Assembly (NCBI GenBank): GCA_015039315.1
Contig: WIDE01000033.1
Location: 192,222-256,221 of the forward strand
DNA from: Clavulina sp. PMI_390
Taxonomy: Eukaryota; Basidiomycota; Agaricomycetes; Cantharellales; Hydnaceae
Reading direction: 5' to 3'
Length of the DNA stretch: 64,000 nt
A program made the translations under genes and the position numbers. The notes under the pieces are model-generated. The model had not been told where the DNA came from and searched no databases. It saw only the letters and a list, made by a program, of their open reading frames with translations. Shown here piece after piece: positions 21,210 through 32,443 of this stretch (within the stretch, counting starts at the first letter, position 1; each line of letters begins with the position of its first letter).

Positions 21210-23430
21210 TATCCTGATAGGGACGTCATGCGTGTATCTCAGCGCTTATATATCACGATACTGGAGAGACGTGCTGAAAATATCCTTAGCGACTACCCCC
21301 TCGTGCCCACGGCCCAACTTGCATGCTCCGACCTTCTCACCTGCCATCCACGAGCGTAATCCTAACTATTTACGGACCCACTGGCTGAACGAGACTGACC
21401 TCTCCCCTTCAAAGTAATCATGTCCAACGATATGTGTGGTGTTCCAGGTCCATTTCGCTTTCCATCACTATACATCGACGTTGGAACGGCTGAGCATCCC
21501 TCAAGGGGCTAACTGCTTAGAGAAGTCCATTACTATCTTCATCCACTACCGACAACTCTGCCCCTTCTAATAATCCTCTATCTCGAGTGATCATCCTCCT
21601 TTTTTCGCTGCGATTCGGGTACATCACAAACCCAGAGCCAAAGGATCCCTACAATAATAGGCAGACAGCCATTCCCTACACTTCCCGAAAGCTTATCACC
21701 AGCAGCATGCTCTAATTGTGCACTCCTCTTCCTATGCCTTGCCAACTTAAACTCCGAGACCCCAAATACCCTAACGCCAACACCAATCGCCCAGTAGCTC
21801 CTACGCCCTGCCTATTGCAGCTGCCCACTGTAGCAACTTGTGTTGGGACCTTCCACAGCTCGCTCAGCCATCTCATAGTGATATGGATCTGCCACCCATT
21901 CAGAGGTCCCCACTTGGTGGTATATATAAGCAGCCGCAAGGGCCTCGACAGCACACAAACCTCACAAAGCTGTCCTAAGCGAACGCGCTTCCTGTATCTG
22001 GTCGTTGGCGTAGCTATGAGATTATATTCAGAATTGCCATGATCGACACCAAGCACTCCAGTGCCTTACTACAGCTTGAGCTGTGAAATCTCTAGGATGA
22101 TCGATCAATGCCTAGTTTTTGTGGAGCGAAGTTTTTGGCACATGCATGACCGGAATACGTGTCTCGTCCTAAAAATCTGGTTGGTGATCGAATGTTGAGC
22201 AGCATTCCCTAAATATTGATGTTTAGGGAAGCTACACTCGTCTGCGGCTAAACACCAATGTCCCACCAGCTCAGGGGATATCAGGATAGACGAGACTGTT
22301 TACGGGAACGATCCAGATGCTGAGCTTGAGCGCTGTCTTTCTCTAAATCCAATAGGGCCACGTGGACAGCGTGGCTCTTGCTCATTTTGATCGGATTTAC
22401 TCTGAAGTAGATTACCAAGAGTGCTGAACTCGGAAGATTATGAATCGAGCTGGTGCAGCGATCTGGACTGATGTCGTCATCCTCCCACCTGAACCAGGCG
22501 GTCGTCTGATGCAGGGTATGGTGGAGCACAGCAGTGGAGAGGGGGAGACTTGCTTGCAGCTCAGCCCGTTCTCCAACGAGAGCTCTCCGCGATAAGCCTT
22601 GCTCTTCTCTGTCTACCTGGGGGAGGTTTTCTAGCTCCGTTTATTGGGTTTTACCAATGCGCTTGACGGTTGGACACGTGCTGCACCTCTTGTCATGGTT
22701 ACCTCAGGGTCTGATGTGTGGATCATCGTACGAATCATTCTCTTTTCCTTCACAAGTATAGAATAGAAAGGCAGTGTGTTTGTACTAAGATTACATTTAT
22801 GGTCTGCTGTGCCCAATGACTAGCATGGCGTGCTGATGAAAAGCGGTGGACCGGGATGACAGTGCCGAAGTGCACTGCTCAGGAGAAGTTAGCGAGAAAA
22901 AGTCAATGCATGAATCAGACGCTGGTGTCAAAGAGGCGGTAATCGCGAGGGTTATGGAGAGGAGTAGCTAGAGTAGCTAGGTACGACCATCAGCGGGGCT
23001 GGTCTGAAGGGGAACAGGGGTTTATTGACGAGCTTCGAATTTGTGTGACCGAAGGGGAGTAGACCCGAGTTAGGCAAACGCCGACTGAATGAAGCTTCGC
23101 TCGTTCGTCCCAATCGTTGGGCTACCGTCAAGGCCAACGTCGAGCACGTCGTCTCTGCTGTCGTTTCCGCTGTCGTCGCCCTCGCTTTCCTTTCTCTGCC
23201 ATCACCATCACCGGCTCGGGGAGCTTGGTGCGCGTCCCTGTCGTTCCAAGGTGTCTCGACTTTAGGTTTGCCTTGTCCAATGCATTCAGGGCGCAAATGA
23301 TTTTTGCTGACGCAGGGTCAACCCTGCCGCCACCGTCTTTGTAGACTTGTTTTTTTGCTACCAACATCGCCTGTGGCGTTGAGAACTGCTATAGAACGCC
23401 TCGGACCGCCAGTGTAATCAGTTTGTGTCT

Positions 23431-26400
23431 ATGTCACTTGCTACTACTTCGCAACGCTCCTACAGCCATGATACCCTGCCGGGCCCATCGTCTTCCCGAT
23501 CATCCATGGCCCACCCCGACTCTCCAAGCACGCGCAGGGCAGGGCCATCTTCTCATTCACGCTCTCGCGACCCTCTCGACGCTCGAAACGCCGATGTAAC
23601 GGCGCACGTCGGCGACCCCGGACCATCCTCATCCACCTCGCGAACATCACGACGGCGAGGTGATCACCGCAAGAAGCACTCAGCTGGGTCCACCCGTGGG
23701 GAGGAAAAGCCAAATCCCAACGTCCCAATAATTGCTCTGCCCAAGTCTTCGTCGCATAAGAAGCTCAGTTCGAGTGTCGTGGATGAGTCCACCAGACCCC
23801 CCTACCTAAACATCCCAAATGCCACCCCACCGTCACCCCGACTGCCCTACTTTGCCAAGTACCCAAACCGTGCTGAAAGGCTGCGAACATCTCCAGAACC
23901 CTCCCATTCCTCTGACGGCGAGACAACATCCCGTCCGAGTCGGTCGAGTAAAGCTGCCGCTCGCTCAGGAGCGTACTCGGACGGTAATACCACTTCAACG
24001 TCATCCGTACATCCCTCACGACTACGAGCTAGCCATCTGGCAGCAGAGACTGAAGAATCCGAGCCAGAGAAGACGGCACCAAACAGCTATGCTTGGCCTG
24101 CCAAGATTCCCAGCTCGAAACTTCAACATCTCCAAGTCCCAACGGTATCGTCTACACCAGGAATGCATAATTTTATGGAAAGCTCGTCCAGCCAAACCCC
24201 ATCTCCATCCCCTCTGTCTTCCCGCTCGAATTCACCTCAACCTCCATGGCACCGAGGTCGCCCTGACCCATCACCCCCTACGTTCCTCTACCCTCGCTCC
24301 CCCAAACACACATTCCCCACCATAGAATCCGACAATGACCGAGACATAAAACCACAAGGACCTGACGCCTCTCTGATGATGCCCGCTGGCTTTGATGTGT
24401 CAGCCATGGATGCTCTGGTTGCGCAAATCAATGGCGGCAGGGAACACAGTGCCGTTTCTGATCTCGCTCATCTTTCCACGAGTGCCTGGCCGGCCCCTCC
24501 TAAATCTCCGAGGAGCACCGCTCCTAGTCCTGTTTCGACCCGTCCTAAATCGCGATACTATGACCCGCCTCCGCCATCCTCGCAACCGACAGCCGACGCT
24601 ACACCCCAGCGTTCGAAGACCAGGTCCAAGGATAAACCCCTCCCTTCCCCGGTCACGCCATCCACCCCGTCCACGACCTACACCGCCAACTACTCTCCGT
24701 CCTATCCTCCTTCCCTCTCTCGCTCAAGTGGGGTCTCTGAAGTATCGGCGATCAGTGCGCCAATGACTGAGCGCAGCTCCAACGGCGAATCAATTCGTCA
24801 ACTCCACCAGAAGGCTTCCCTACCCGAGGTACCCAGGCCCAAGACCATTGTCCCCTCCATCACTGACATTATACGCGCACATGCCCCCGAGCATCTGAAA
24901 CCTCGAGAGCGATTTTCGGATGGTCCGAACAATGTTTCAGTGCTAAATACGCCGCAGAAGCGGAATGGGAGCAGTACGAGTTTGCCTCGCTCGTTTGGCC
25001 GTACTGCACCTAGTCCGAATGTTCCCAATATTCAAGAAGAGTCGGAGGGCGGCGGTGGCGACGGTGCGCGCTCGAGTATTGACTCTATTGCAGAAGAGGT
25101 GCTGCGTTCCTTACAGCCGAAAGTTCTACCTACGGAGAACGATCCGAGAACGAACGGCAAGTCTGGGAGGTCCATACTCTCATCGAGTTACGGACCGTCA
25201 TCATCTCTGCCTGCCACTCCAACTGTGAGCACGAGTCGGGCCTATGGGACGAGTACCCCTGCGTCTCCAATTACCCCTACTGGACGATTCTCGTACTTTG
25301 ACTCTCCAAAGGCATCGTCCGATACGTCGTTTGGAGCATCCACCCTCACTCCGATCGCTCACAACAACAACGTTGCGCCGAACCCCGCGCTTTCGAGCAG
25401 TGTGAACGGGCGGGCTGCCAGCCCCACTCAAGAGATGGCACAATACCTGCGTTCTCCCCGCCTCACACGTCTTGTCAAGCTGCGACGGGGCCCCAACGCG
25501 GGTATCACCGTCTCGCTCGCCGACGTGGGCTGCGCCACTGGCCGCCCCGTGCTGCTTTACCTCGGCCTGGGGTGTGTCCGGTATATGGTGGGGCTCTACG
25601 ACGAGCTTGCGGAGGCGCTGAATATCCGCTTACTGTGCATTGATCGGTGGGGCTTGGGGCGCTCGACGGATGTGCAGAGTGAGAAGCGCGGGATGCTTGA
25701 GTGGGCGAGCGTGGTGGAAGAGGTGATGGATTACTTGGGTATCAATACGTTTAGTATTGTTGCCCATAGTGCGGGTGCACCGTATGCGCTGGCGAGTGCG
25801 TTGAGGTTTAGCGATCGTATACACGGGAGCGTGCATCTTTTGGCGCCGTGGGTTAGCCAATCTGTGGATGGAGGTAAGTTTTTGAGCACCTTGCTGGTTC
25901 TTGGCGGCTACTAGTCTCTTGTGAACGTGAAGTGCTGACTTTCTTTCGGCAGGCTACAAGTGGCTCAAGTATATTCCCGCTAGCCTCATCAAGACGGCGC
26001 AGACGGCAGAGTGGAAGATGCATGGATGGAAGATTGGGAAGCCTCCCACCATCGCATGGGAAGGTATTGGGTTTGACGCCAGCTCCAAAGCTGCCAGCGG
26101 TAGTGCCCAACTTCCCCCATCGGCCCCCTTCGACGAGCTGGAGTCTACTCCCTCGCTTTCACTTTCAACGAACGCGAAGCCTCTTGTTGACTCGCGCCCC
26201 AGCATGGAGTCGAGCGACTACGACGATTTGGCGGATTTCAATGGGCGGTTTAGTAGCAGCACGAACTTGAGCCAGGATGGACCGACTCAACAGTGGCAGC
26301 CGCAGCCTCAGGTGAAGAAAAAGTCGAGCTTCATGACTATCTTTTCTGATGGGAAGCAGCGGCGGCAGCCCAGCCTCTCGAGTTCGGTCTCTCGGCCATC

Positions 26401-27436
26401 AACGGCTCGTTCGGATTCATTGCCACCTGCTATGCCGAATGAGGGAACAGGTGGTGGATTCTTGCGAGGCTCAAAGTCGAGGACGTCGTTGCGCTCCAAG
26501 GGGTCCATCAAGACGTCTTCTTCACTCAAGGCCCGCTCCACCCCGCCTGTGCCCGATACTCCTACCCGCCTGAACGCGCGAGATTTGAATACGCTCCCTC
26601 CGCTTCCTGCATCAGACGACCTGACGCTTGCTGATCTTGGGTTTGACGTGAGCATGATTGACGCCCCCCAAGCAGTGGGTTGGGATAGTAATAACACTGT
26701 CCGAGCTCCTAAATCCACGTCGAGGTCTGTCTCATCGACGGTCACGTCAGTGACCATGGTCGAGTCAAACAGCCGTTCAGGCGGGAAGCGTTCCCTATCC
26801 CTTTCGCCTCGCCCACCTCCCAAGGGTGGACCCAAGCTGGAAGAGATTGTTCCGCCGCTCCCATCATTTGCCCTCAGCCTCGATTCACCTCCCTCCCCTA
26901 CCCTGAGCCAGTACTCTGTAGTAGCACCGAGCTTCAGTGCTCGTAGCGCGCGCAGTGGGCGAAGTAAGGACTCTACATCCATCAAAGCTTCTCCCTACTC
27001 TGTTGGGTTTGGTGCTTTCGGTGCCACAGGAGCAGGTGGTGCTTCCCAGTCCATGTCGACCACCAGCACAAGCAGCACGGGCACGACAGCTGCTGCCGCA
27101 AAGCGCTCGCAAAAGCCTGGCGGAATTACCCTCGCGTCTGCGCTGATGCAGGCGTCACACGCTGAAGCACTCAAGGGCGGCACAGCAGACTTGCTGTCCA
27201 TCCTTGAGCGTCCCGATTCGCGCCCCTGGGGCTTTTCGTATGGGGATGTGCGCCAGCATGTCAAAGTGTGGTACGGAGACCGCGATGAGCGTATTGGGAT
27301 CAGTAGTGTGCGGTGGATGGAGAAGCACATGAAGAGTTGCGAGGTGAAGATCCTCAAGGGCGAGGATCATGGACTCTTGACAAATGCCAAGGTCGTAGTA
27401 GAGGTACTAGAGAGTGTTGCGGCCGAGTGGCTGTAG
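23431..27436 (+). CDS. Alpha/beta hydrolase with long disordered N-terminus and cap insertion (1308 aa)
   Basis: Two exons (23431-25873 and 25953-27436; donor GTAAGT, acceptor CGGCAG) encode about 1308 residues. The frame is open from 23425, but the first in-frame ATG is at 23431. Residues 1 to about 670 are Ser/Pro/Thr-rich and disordered. Then comes an alpha/beta-hydrolase core: VLLYLGLGCVRYMVGLYDEL, LLCIDRWGLGRSTD, and the nucleophile elbow IVAHSAGAPYALA with Ser at about residue 780. After WLKYIPASLIKTAQTAEWKM, roughly 350 residues of low-complexity Ser-rich sequence interrupt the fold. It then resumes with VKVWYGDRDERIG (acid near 1257-1259) and ILKGEDHGLL (His near 1287). The full Ser-Asp-His triad is present, although the elbow reads A-H-S-A-G rather than G-x-S-x-G. 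The substrate is unknown. Confidence 0.85.
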
Positions 27437-27944
27437 TTGTCTGTTCCCACAATCGCGTGGGTTGATATTTTATTGATTCTTCTCCTTTCCACTTTTCTTT
27501 CCTTCCCTCCTGGTTTCATTTCACATTCAGCGTTTGGGCTCACCTCGTGTGAATATTCAGTCGTTCTTCTCCTTCCCCATTCTTCCTTATTCGCAGACTT
27601 TCGTCTGCTTTCTCTTTGTTAGCCAGCCCTCACGTATCCCTCACTTATATCACCTGAGTATCGTTTAGTGTCGATACCTTCCAACTCCTTTTTCGTTGCA
27701 TTCCTTTGTACCCATATCCCGATTCTTCAGCTTCCTTTTTGATCTTGCCTTGGCACTCGTCACGTTTCGCTGGTACCATTATTCCTCTTGTTACCCTTGG
27801 TTTTTTACATACATATTCCCACTCTACTTTTACAGTAGGTACCACTTCATTCAATACCAACTATGGCTGTTTTGTCCCCCTTCCAATTGGCAGCTCCCTC
27901 ACATTTGGTCTTGTTGTCGTTTGATTCTCCCAACCAACCCATCC
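27437..27944. other. 0.5-kb tandem intergenic region
   Basis: Between the hydrolase stop and the F-box gene ATG. It is T- and C-rich on the plus strand throughout. It presumably holds the hydrolase terminator and the F-box promoter; no clear TATA box is seen. An in-frame upstream extension of the F-box frame is open to 27696 but contains no ATG. Confidence 0.4.
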
Positions 27945-29537
27945 ATGGATCAACCTTCGCAAGACACCTCGATCGCGCCCGTCATGCATTTACCCGGTGC
28001 ACAGAAGCTACTTGAAGAACTCGAAGCCACGAATGACGCGTTTCTTGTCGCGTTGGACGCGTCGATCTCATCCCCACTCCCCCAACAAGATGAGACACTT
28101 CTCGATCGCTACGATGCTGAACTCGCTCGATTCCAAGAACGTTACAACAACTTGACGCGCCAAGGAATTGTTGCTCTGAAGATGCTTCGCCGTCGCATTC
28201 ACGCCGAGACGTCACCTATCAGTGCGCTCCCCGGAGAGATGCTCGCCAAAATCTTTGATCACCTTATCGAGAGCAGCCCAGAGGCGCCACCCCAACACCG
28301 CTCCACTGTGATCCGCTTGTCGCATGTCTGCCAGCTTTGGCGTAACGTTGTACTCGACACCAGTCGATACTATACATCAGCCAACTGGGACGCTTGGCCT
28401 ACCTGGCTCTGCATCGAGTGGTGCAAGAGAGCAAAAGGCCATGACATTGACGTAGAGCTCAGCAGTAGCGCTCTTCGACGAATGTGTTCCGAAGAGACAG
28501 GCGCCTTTCAAGAAGCGTTGTTAGAGACTGTGGGGACGTGGAGCAGCCTGGACATCGTTTTCTCCGACCTGGAATATTTCCACTGCATCAAACAACTCCT
28601 AAGCAAGGTGCACTATCCCAAGCTTTATCAGCTGGCGTTTCGCGGCGAAAGTCAATACTACCTGCCATTTACTTGCCAGAATTTCCCTGATCTGGTCCTC
28701 CTGGAGCTCGCAGGTCAAACCATCATGGGCTGTGACGATGTTTTTTCACCCTTCCGTTCGTTGGAATACCTCATCTTGAACTTCGAAGGCACAGTCGCGG
28801 ATGACAACTTCTGGGCTAACCTATTCATCTACGCGCCAAATCTGCGAACTATCACCATCAAGTACTTAGATTGGCATTCATTGGAGAAAAAGCCGCGCGT
28901 CGTAGCAAATGTGATGTCATTGGACATTCAGTTCACGGATATTCGATGTATCGAGACGTTGCTCACAGTCTGGCTATGGCCTGACCTCCGGAAGTTAGCC
29001 ATGCATGGCTTGCCGGATCAGCTTTCGGAGCTAGAGGAAAGAGTGCCCGTAAGCACACCCTGTTCGGTCTTGCTCCCTACTCTAAGTCGCATTCACTGCA
29101 GGCGGTGATACAAGCCATCGGCGGAAGTTTGGATGTTCTAACGATCCGCGAAGATATTCTAACGCTACAGATTTGGCCAACGCTCCTCACGAACTGCATA
29201 CCTCTCATACCCGATACCTTGCAATCTCTCTGTCTCCTCGAACTTCCCTGCGACTACAGCGGCCATGCCAATGTACCTGGTGCTCGTCGCGAATTTGAAG
29301 AGACTCTCGTGAAGTTCGTGTCTTGCCGGCCTTGGAAGTTGCTGCTGGTGAGTTCATTATCAGAACGTACGACGAAGAATGTTAAACCGTACGTCGAATT
29401 TCTGGGGGTACGTGAGACACTTCCATAATGACAAAACATCGCGTTCATTGAGCTTTCCATTTTCTTTCGAATCTAAATAGAAATGTGGGTTCCGGCATTC
29501 AGGCTTATACCCCCAGCTGCCGCCAAGGGACCGGTAG
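27945..29537 (+). CDS. F-box domain protein of the Agaricomycete type
   Basis: F-box proteins recruit substrates to SCF ubiquitin ligases. The ATG at 27945 opens an N-terminal coiled-coil segment (YDAELARFQERYNNLTRQG). The F-box follows: ISALPGEMLAKIFDHLIES, then RLSHVCQLWRNVVLDTSRY, the usual Agaricomycete form. The rest is leucine-rich and LRR-like (FPDLVLLELAGQTI, FRSLEYLILNFEG, APNLRTITIKYLDW, WPDLRKLAMHGLPDQ). Introns follow EERVP (about 29049-29101) and again at 29408 (donor GTACGT). Splicing to AAATAG at 29480 gives the tail KCGFRHSGLYPQLPPRDR and a stop at 29537. Reading through the last intron would instead stop a few codons later. Substrate unknown. Confidence 0.8.
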
Positions 29538-30001
29538 GACAAGGAAGATTCCACAGGTTCACAATGCCACCTTGTTCTACGATTCAGTTCGTTCCTGTAT
29601 CGCCCTTTCAAGCTATGTTTGTTGTGTAAACAATGCAGTAAGCGTTGGCAATTGCTGTTATGTTTGCATCTCTGGACTCGGGCTCAGCAGTTCAATCGTA
29701 AAGATATCGAAGAAGACAAAGTTCGACTTCTCCGTAAGGGTTAGGATCAGGTAAGACTTCACCGTCAATGAGTTACAACTCGGGAAGCGGTGCAGCGATG
29801 TGTAAGGTAATAGGCATAGGGCAAATATTCTGGATGAGGTCCAGATCGCAGTATGATCAACCAAAGTTATATTGGAAAAGACGGAAGCTAGTCGAATCAT
29901 GGTAGGACAAAGATTATACAACGGCAACCGTGAAAAGTTCAAGTAAACAAGTCCATCATTTCTCAGGAGATGCGACAGAAGATGTCAAGGAATTAAAGAA
30001 A
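29538..30001. other. Convergent 3' intergenic region
   Basis: 464 bp between the stop codons of the convergent F-box and NAD(P)-binding genes. I see only short open stretches without similarity. Both 3' UTRs are expected here. Confidence 0.4.
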
Positions 30002-31183
30002 CTAATACCCCAGTACGGGCTGACGACCCCACCACATCTGGGCATCCGCGTTCTTGCCACCAAGGATCTCAGCCACAAAGTGACCAGCATCCTTCCTCGA
30101 GATCGAATAGAAGCCCTTGCCCTTACTCTCATGCTTCTCCAAGCCCTCCTGAATAACACGATATCCCTTGTCGTCCTTTTCATTCTTCTCGGAGCCATCT
30201 AGGGGCGTCCGGACCGAACGAGACATCCCTCTCGGCTCGCTGTCGTCGAGCAGAGCAGGGCGAATAATGCAGACGTCCGAGGCGGGGATGAAAGGAGCTG
30301 GAAGTGCCTCTTGCGCCGCGGGAGAGAGAATGTGAGGGAGGACTTCGGAGGGGTCGGGCGTGAAGTGCGGAAGGGATGCTTCGGCGGGGATGTCTGGGTT
30401 CGCGGGGAGTGTGGCGCGATCCATCACGTATTCCATGCCGATCTTGTCGACGTGCGGGGCTTTGAGTAAAAGGGTGTAGAATGAACCAAGGCTAACGTAG
30501 AGAGAGAGAGAGAGAGAGAGAGGGATAGATATTAGCTTAGGGGCGTAGAGGGATTAGTATTAAAGAGGGTGGTACTGACCCAGCTGCAAGTGCTTTGTGC
30601 GCCTTCTTGCCCATTCCCATCGAGCTGCAAAGCACGAATTTGGGTTTGGTGGTAAGAGTAGGGTACACGCGGCTCAACTCGGTGATGAGAATCGCGAGAG
30701 CTATGAAATAACACAGTGAGCGAACCGTTCATATTTTAGAACAATGAGTTGGGAGTGAAAGAATTTGCACATACCACGGCAGCAAATGTCGGCGGGGTCA
30801 ATACCATGAACAAGAAGGCTCATAGTAGCCTTGAGAGAATCGGGGGGCGTGAAGCCTGTGCAGACCTTGAGTTAGCAGACAAGCAGGGCCTTCGATTAGT
30901 GAATTGACTTACCGATGGAGGACACAATTCCAACAATGTCAAGGCCGGCCACGCCCAAGACCTCACGGATGTTCTCGGAGCTGTGGGCATCTCCTTTGAA
31001 GTAGATGGACCGTTCAATGACATCGGCAGGGAGTGTCTTGTACTCTTCAGATTGCTCGAATCGGGACGGCGATCGCAAGAGCAGGACATGGCGCAAGTCT
31101 GGGCGTTGGGCAGCGAGATACGAGTAGGCTGCAAAGGCAACACCGCGGGAGGCGCCAAAGTAGAGGACAGTTGGTTGAGACAT
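30002..31183 (-). CDS. NAD(P)-binding Rossmann-fold protein, conserved fungal hypothetical
   Basis: Likely a short-chain dehydrogenase-like or NmrA/HIM1-like protein. The ATG at 31183 starts MSQPTVLYFGASRGVAFAAY, a first beta strand followed by a GASRGVA glycine-rich nucleotide-binding loop. Next come HVLLLRSPSRFEQSEEY and a second-strand region, VAGLDIVGIVSSIG. Further exons give LLVHGIDPADICCRALAIL and TTKPKFVLCSSMGMGKKAHK. The C-terminal exon (from about 30460) has FIPASDVCIIRPALLDDSEP, EGLEKHESKGKGFYSISRKD and AGHFVAEILGG, typical of the NAD-epimerase tail. There is no clear YxxxK dyad, so catalysis is uncertain. About four exons. An intron near 30540-30480 contains an AG microsatellite. 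The frame opens slightly upstream of 31183, but not with ATG. Confidence 0.75.
30499..30522. repeat. (AG)12 dinucleotide microsatellite
   Basis: Twelve uninterrupted AG units on the plus strand, which read as CT on the coding strand of the NAD(P)-binding gene. They lie in the intron before its last exon and may serve as part of its polypyrimidine tract. Confidence 0.9.
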
Positions 31184-32443
31184 TTGGATCAAGAGTTTTC
31201 AAAAGTTGGTGCTGAGAGGAGTGCTGGAGTGGATGCGGTCGCTGTAGTGCGGTTTTGCTGAGGGAAACACTTGAGCACTCATCAGACCTCATACTTATAG
31301 TCTTCACGATCATCTTTGCTGTGCAAGAGGTCCATACTCCAAGTGCTGCGTCGTCGTGGACGGGCTGCACTCCGTCGAGGCTGGCCGCCGTCTCATGTCG
31401 ATGAGCATGACAAGAGCTCTGTTGTGCGGAGAAGTTCCCACGGGGTCGGCGGGTCCGCACGGCGGCCGCAATTCAGTCGAGGAGTGGCCCCGATTCCGTC
31501 CATCTCCAGATGCGTTTAATATGCGTGCATTGATTGGGCTAACATAAACTCACAACCCGCAATACAGTTTAGCATTGACGAGCACCGCCGGTAATTTGAG
31601 GCGATGCCTCGGCCGCCTTTTGCAGTTGACCTCACACCCGCCCATTCAATGTCGATGCTTTCTCCATTAGTCTCTCCATTAGTCCAATAGCAAGGCCTCA
31701 GATGAGACTCCCATTGGAGATATGCTGCACGCATTCCACCTTGTCAGTTGTGTCATAGTCGCATTCCATAACAGATGTAGGCTTCGTTGAGAAAGCTTGA
31801 TCTCAGGCAAATCTACACGTAACAGCTGCACTGCGATAGTTCACTAGACGCATATCCCTAGTACTTATGCCAATTGTGCTCTAATTGACGAACAGAGGCG
31901 GTTTGCTGTGACCAAATGGGAGAGATATTTTGAGAGACCGTGTGAGCCAAGCATAGGCACAAGCTCGACCAAAGGGCCGACCTCAGAGATCGCAGTGAGG
32001 TCCTCCCAATTGCATATTTGATGGCTCAAGACGATCATCCCGATATCGAGTGTTTCCGGAATCGCAATTGGATAACACGAGCAGATGATATATTAAGAAG
32101 CTCCTCCCCCGGACACTATATATAGAACGCTTGCCTCGAGTGCAGTTTGCCTATTATCTTGGGCAGGAAAACAGAAATCGTTCGATGTTGCTTTAATCAT
32201 GCGCCTCCTTCCTTCGGCTGAGCTTCCGCAGTTCGGAGGCTCGCCCAATACTTCCCAGAATGCCCCTAATCTTGATGAGGTCATGCATGCTTGTCATGGT
32301 GTATGCCTTCGATCCGTGACTCAAATCACGGAGCCTCGCGCGGCCGCGCACACACACACGGGCCTTCCGGCGTGTCCAACCCGTCCTTCCTGCCACCACC
32401 CGACCTCTTCATCACCCCTTAACCTGCTATCTTGCGACGAAGA
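31184..32443. promoter_or_regulatory. Divergent intergenic region with TATA box and upstream ORFs for the acyltransferase gene
   Basis: About 1.26 kb between divergent genes. TATATATA at 32117-32124 is a plausible core promoter for the acyltransferase, 320 bp before its ATG. Two ATGs lie between them: one at about 32185 with only three codons, and one at 32199 whose 121-codon frame overlaps the main coding start in another frame. The rest (31260-32090) shows no gene. Confidence 0.45.

Larger units (their letters stand above)
20163..23430. other. 3.3-kb region with weak, unresolved coding signals
   Basis: No gene is firmly supported. Weak candidates at 20800-21008 (plus) and 20946-21209 (minus) are listed separately. 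A good TATA box (TATATATAAG, 21921-21930) reads on the plus strand, but only mini-ORFs follow it: one ATG at 22017 with 8 codons and another at 22039 with 15 codons. The stretch 22050-23430 shows no conserved frame; the last 300 bp probably carry the hydrolase promoter. Confidence 0.35.

Noticed and set aside
26308..26985. 225-codon minus-strand frame
   Set aside because: Antisense shadow of the low-complexity insert of the alpha/beta hydrolase gene.
27696..27944. Hydrophobic N-terminal extension of the F-box protein
   Set aside because: The extended frame has no ATG before 27945; it lies in T-rich leader DNA, which translates to hydrophobic residues by chance.
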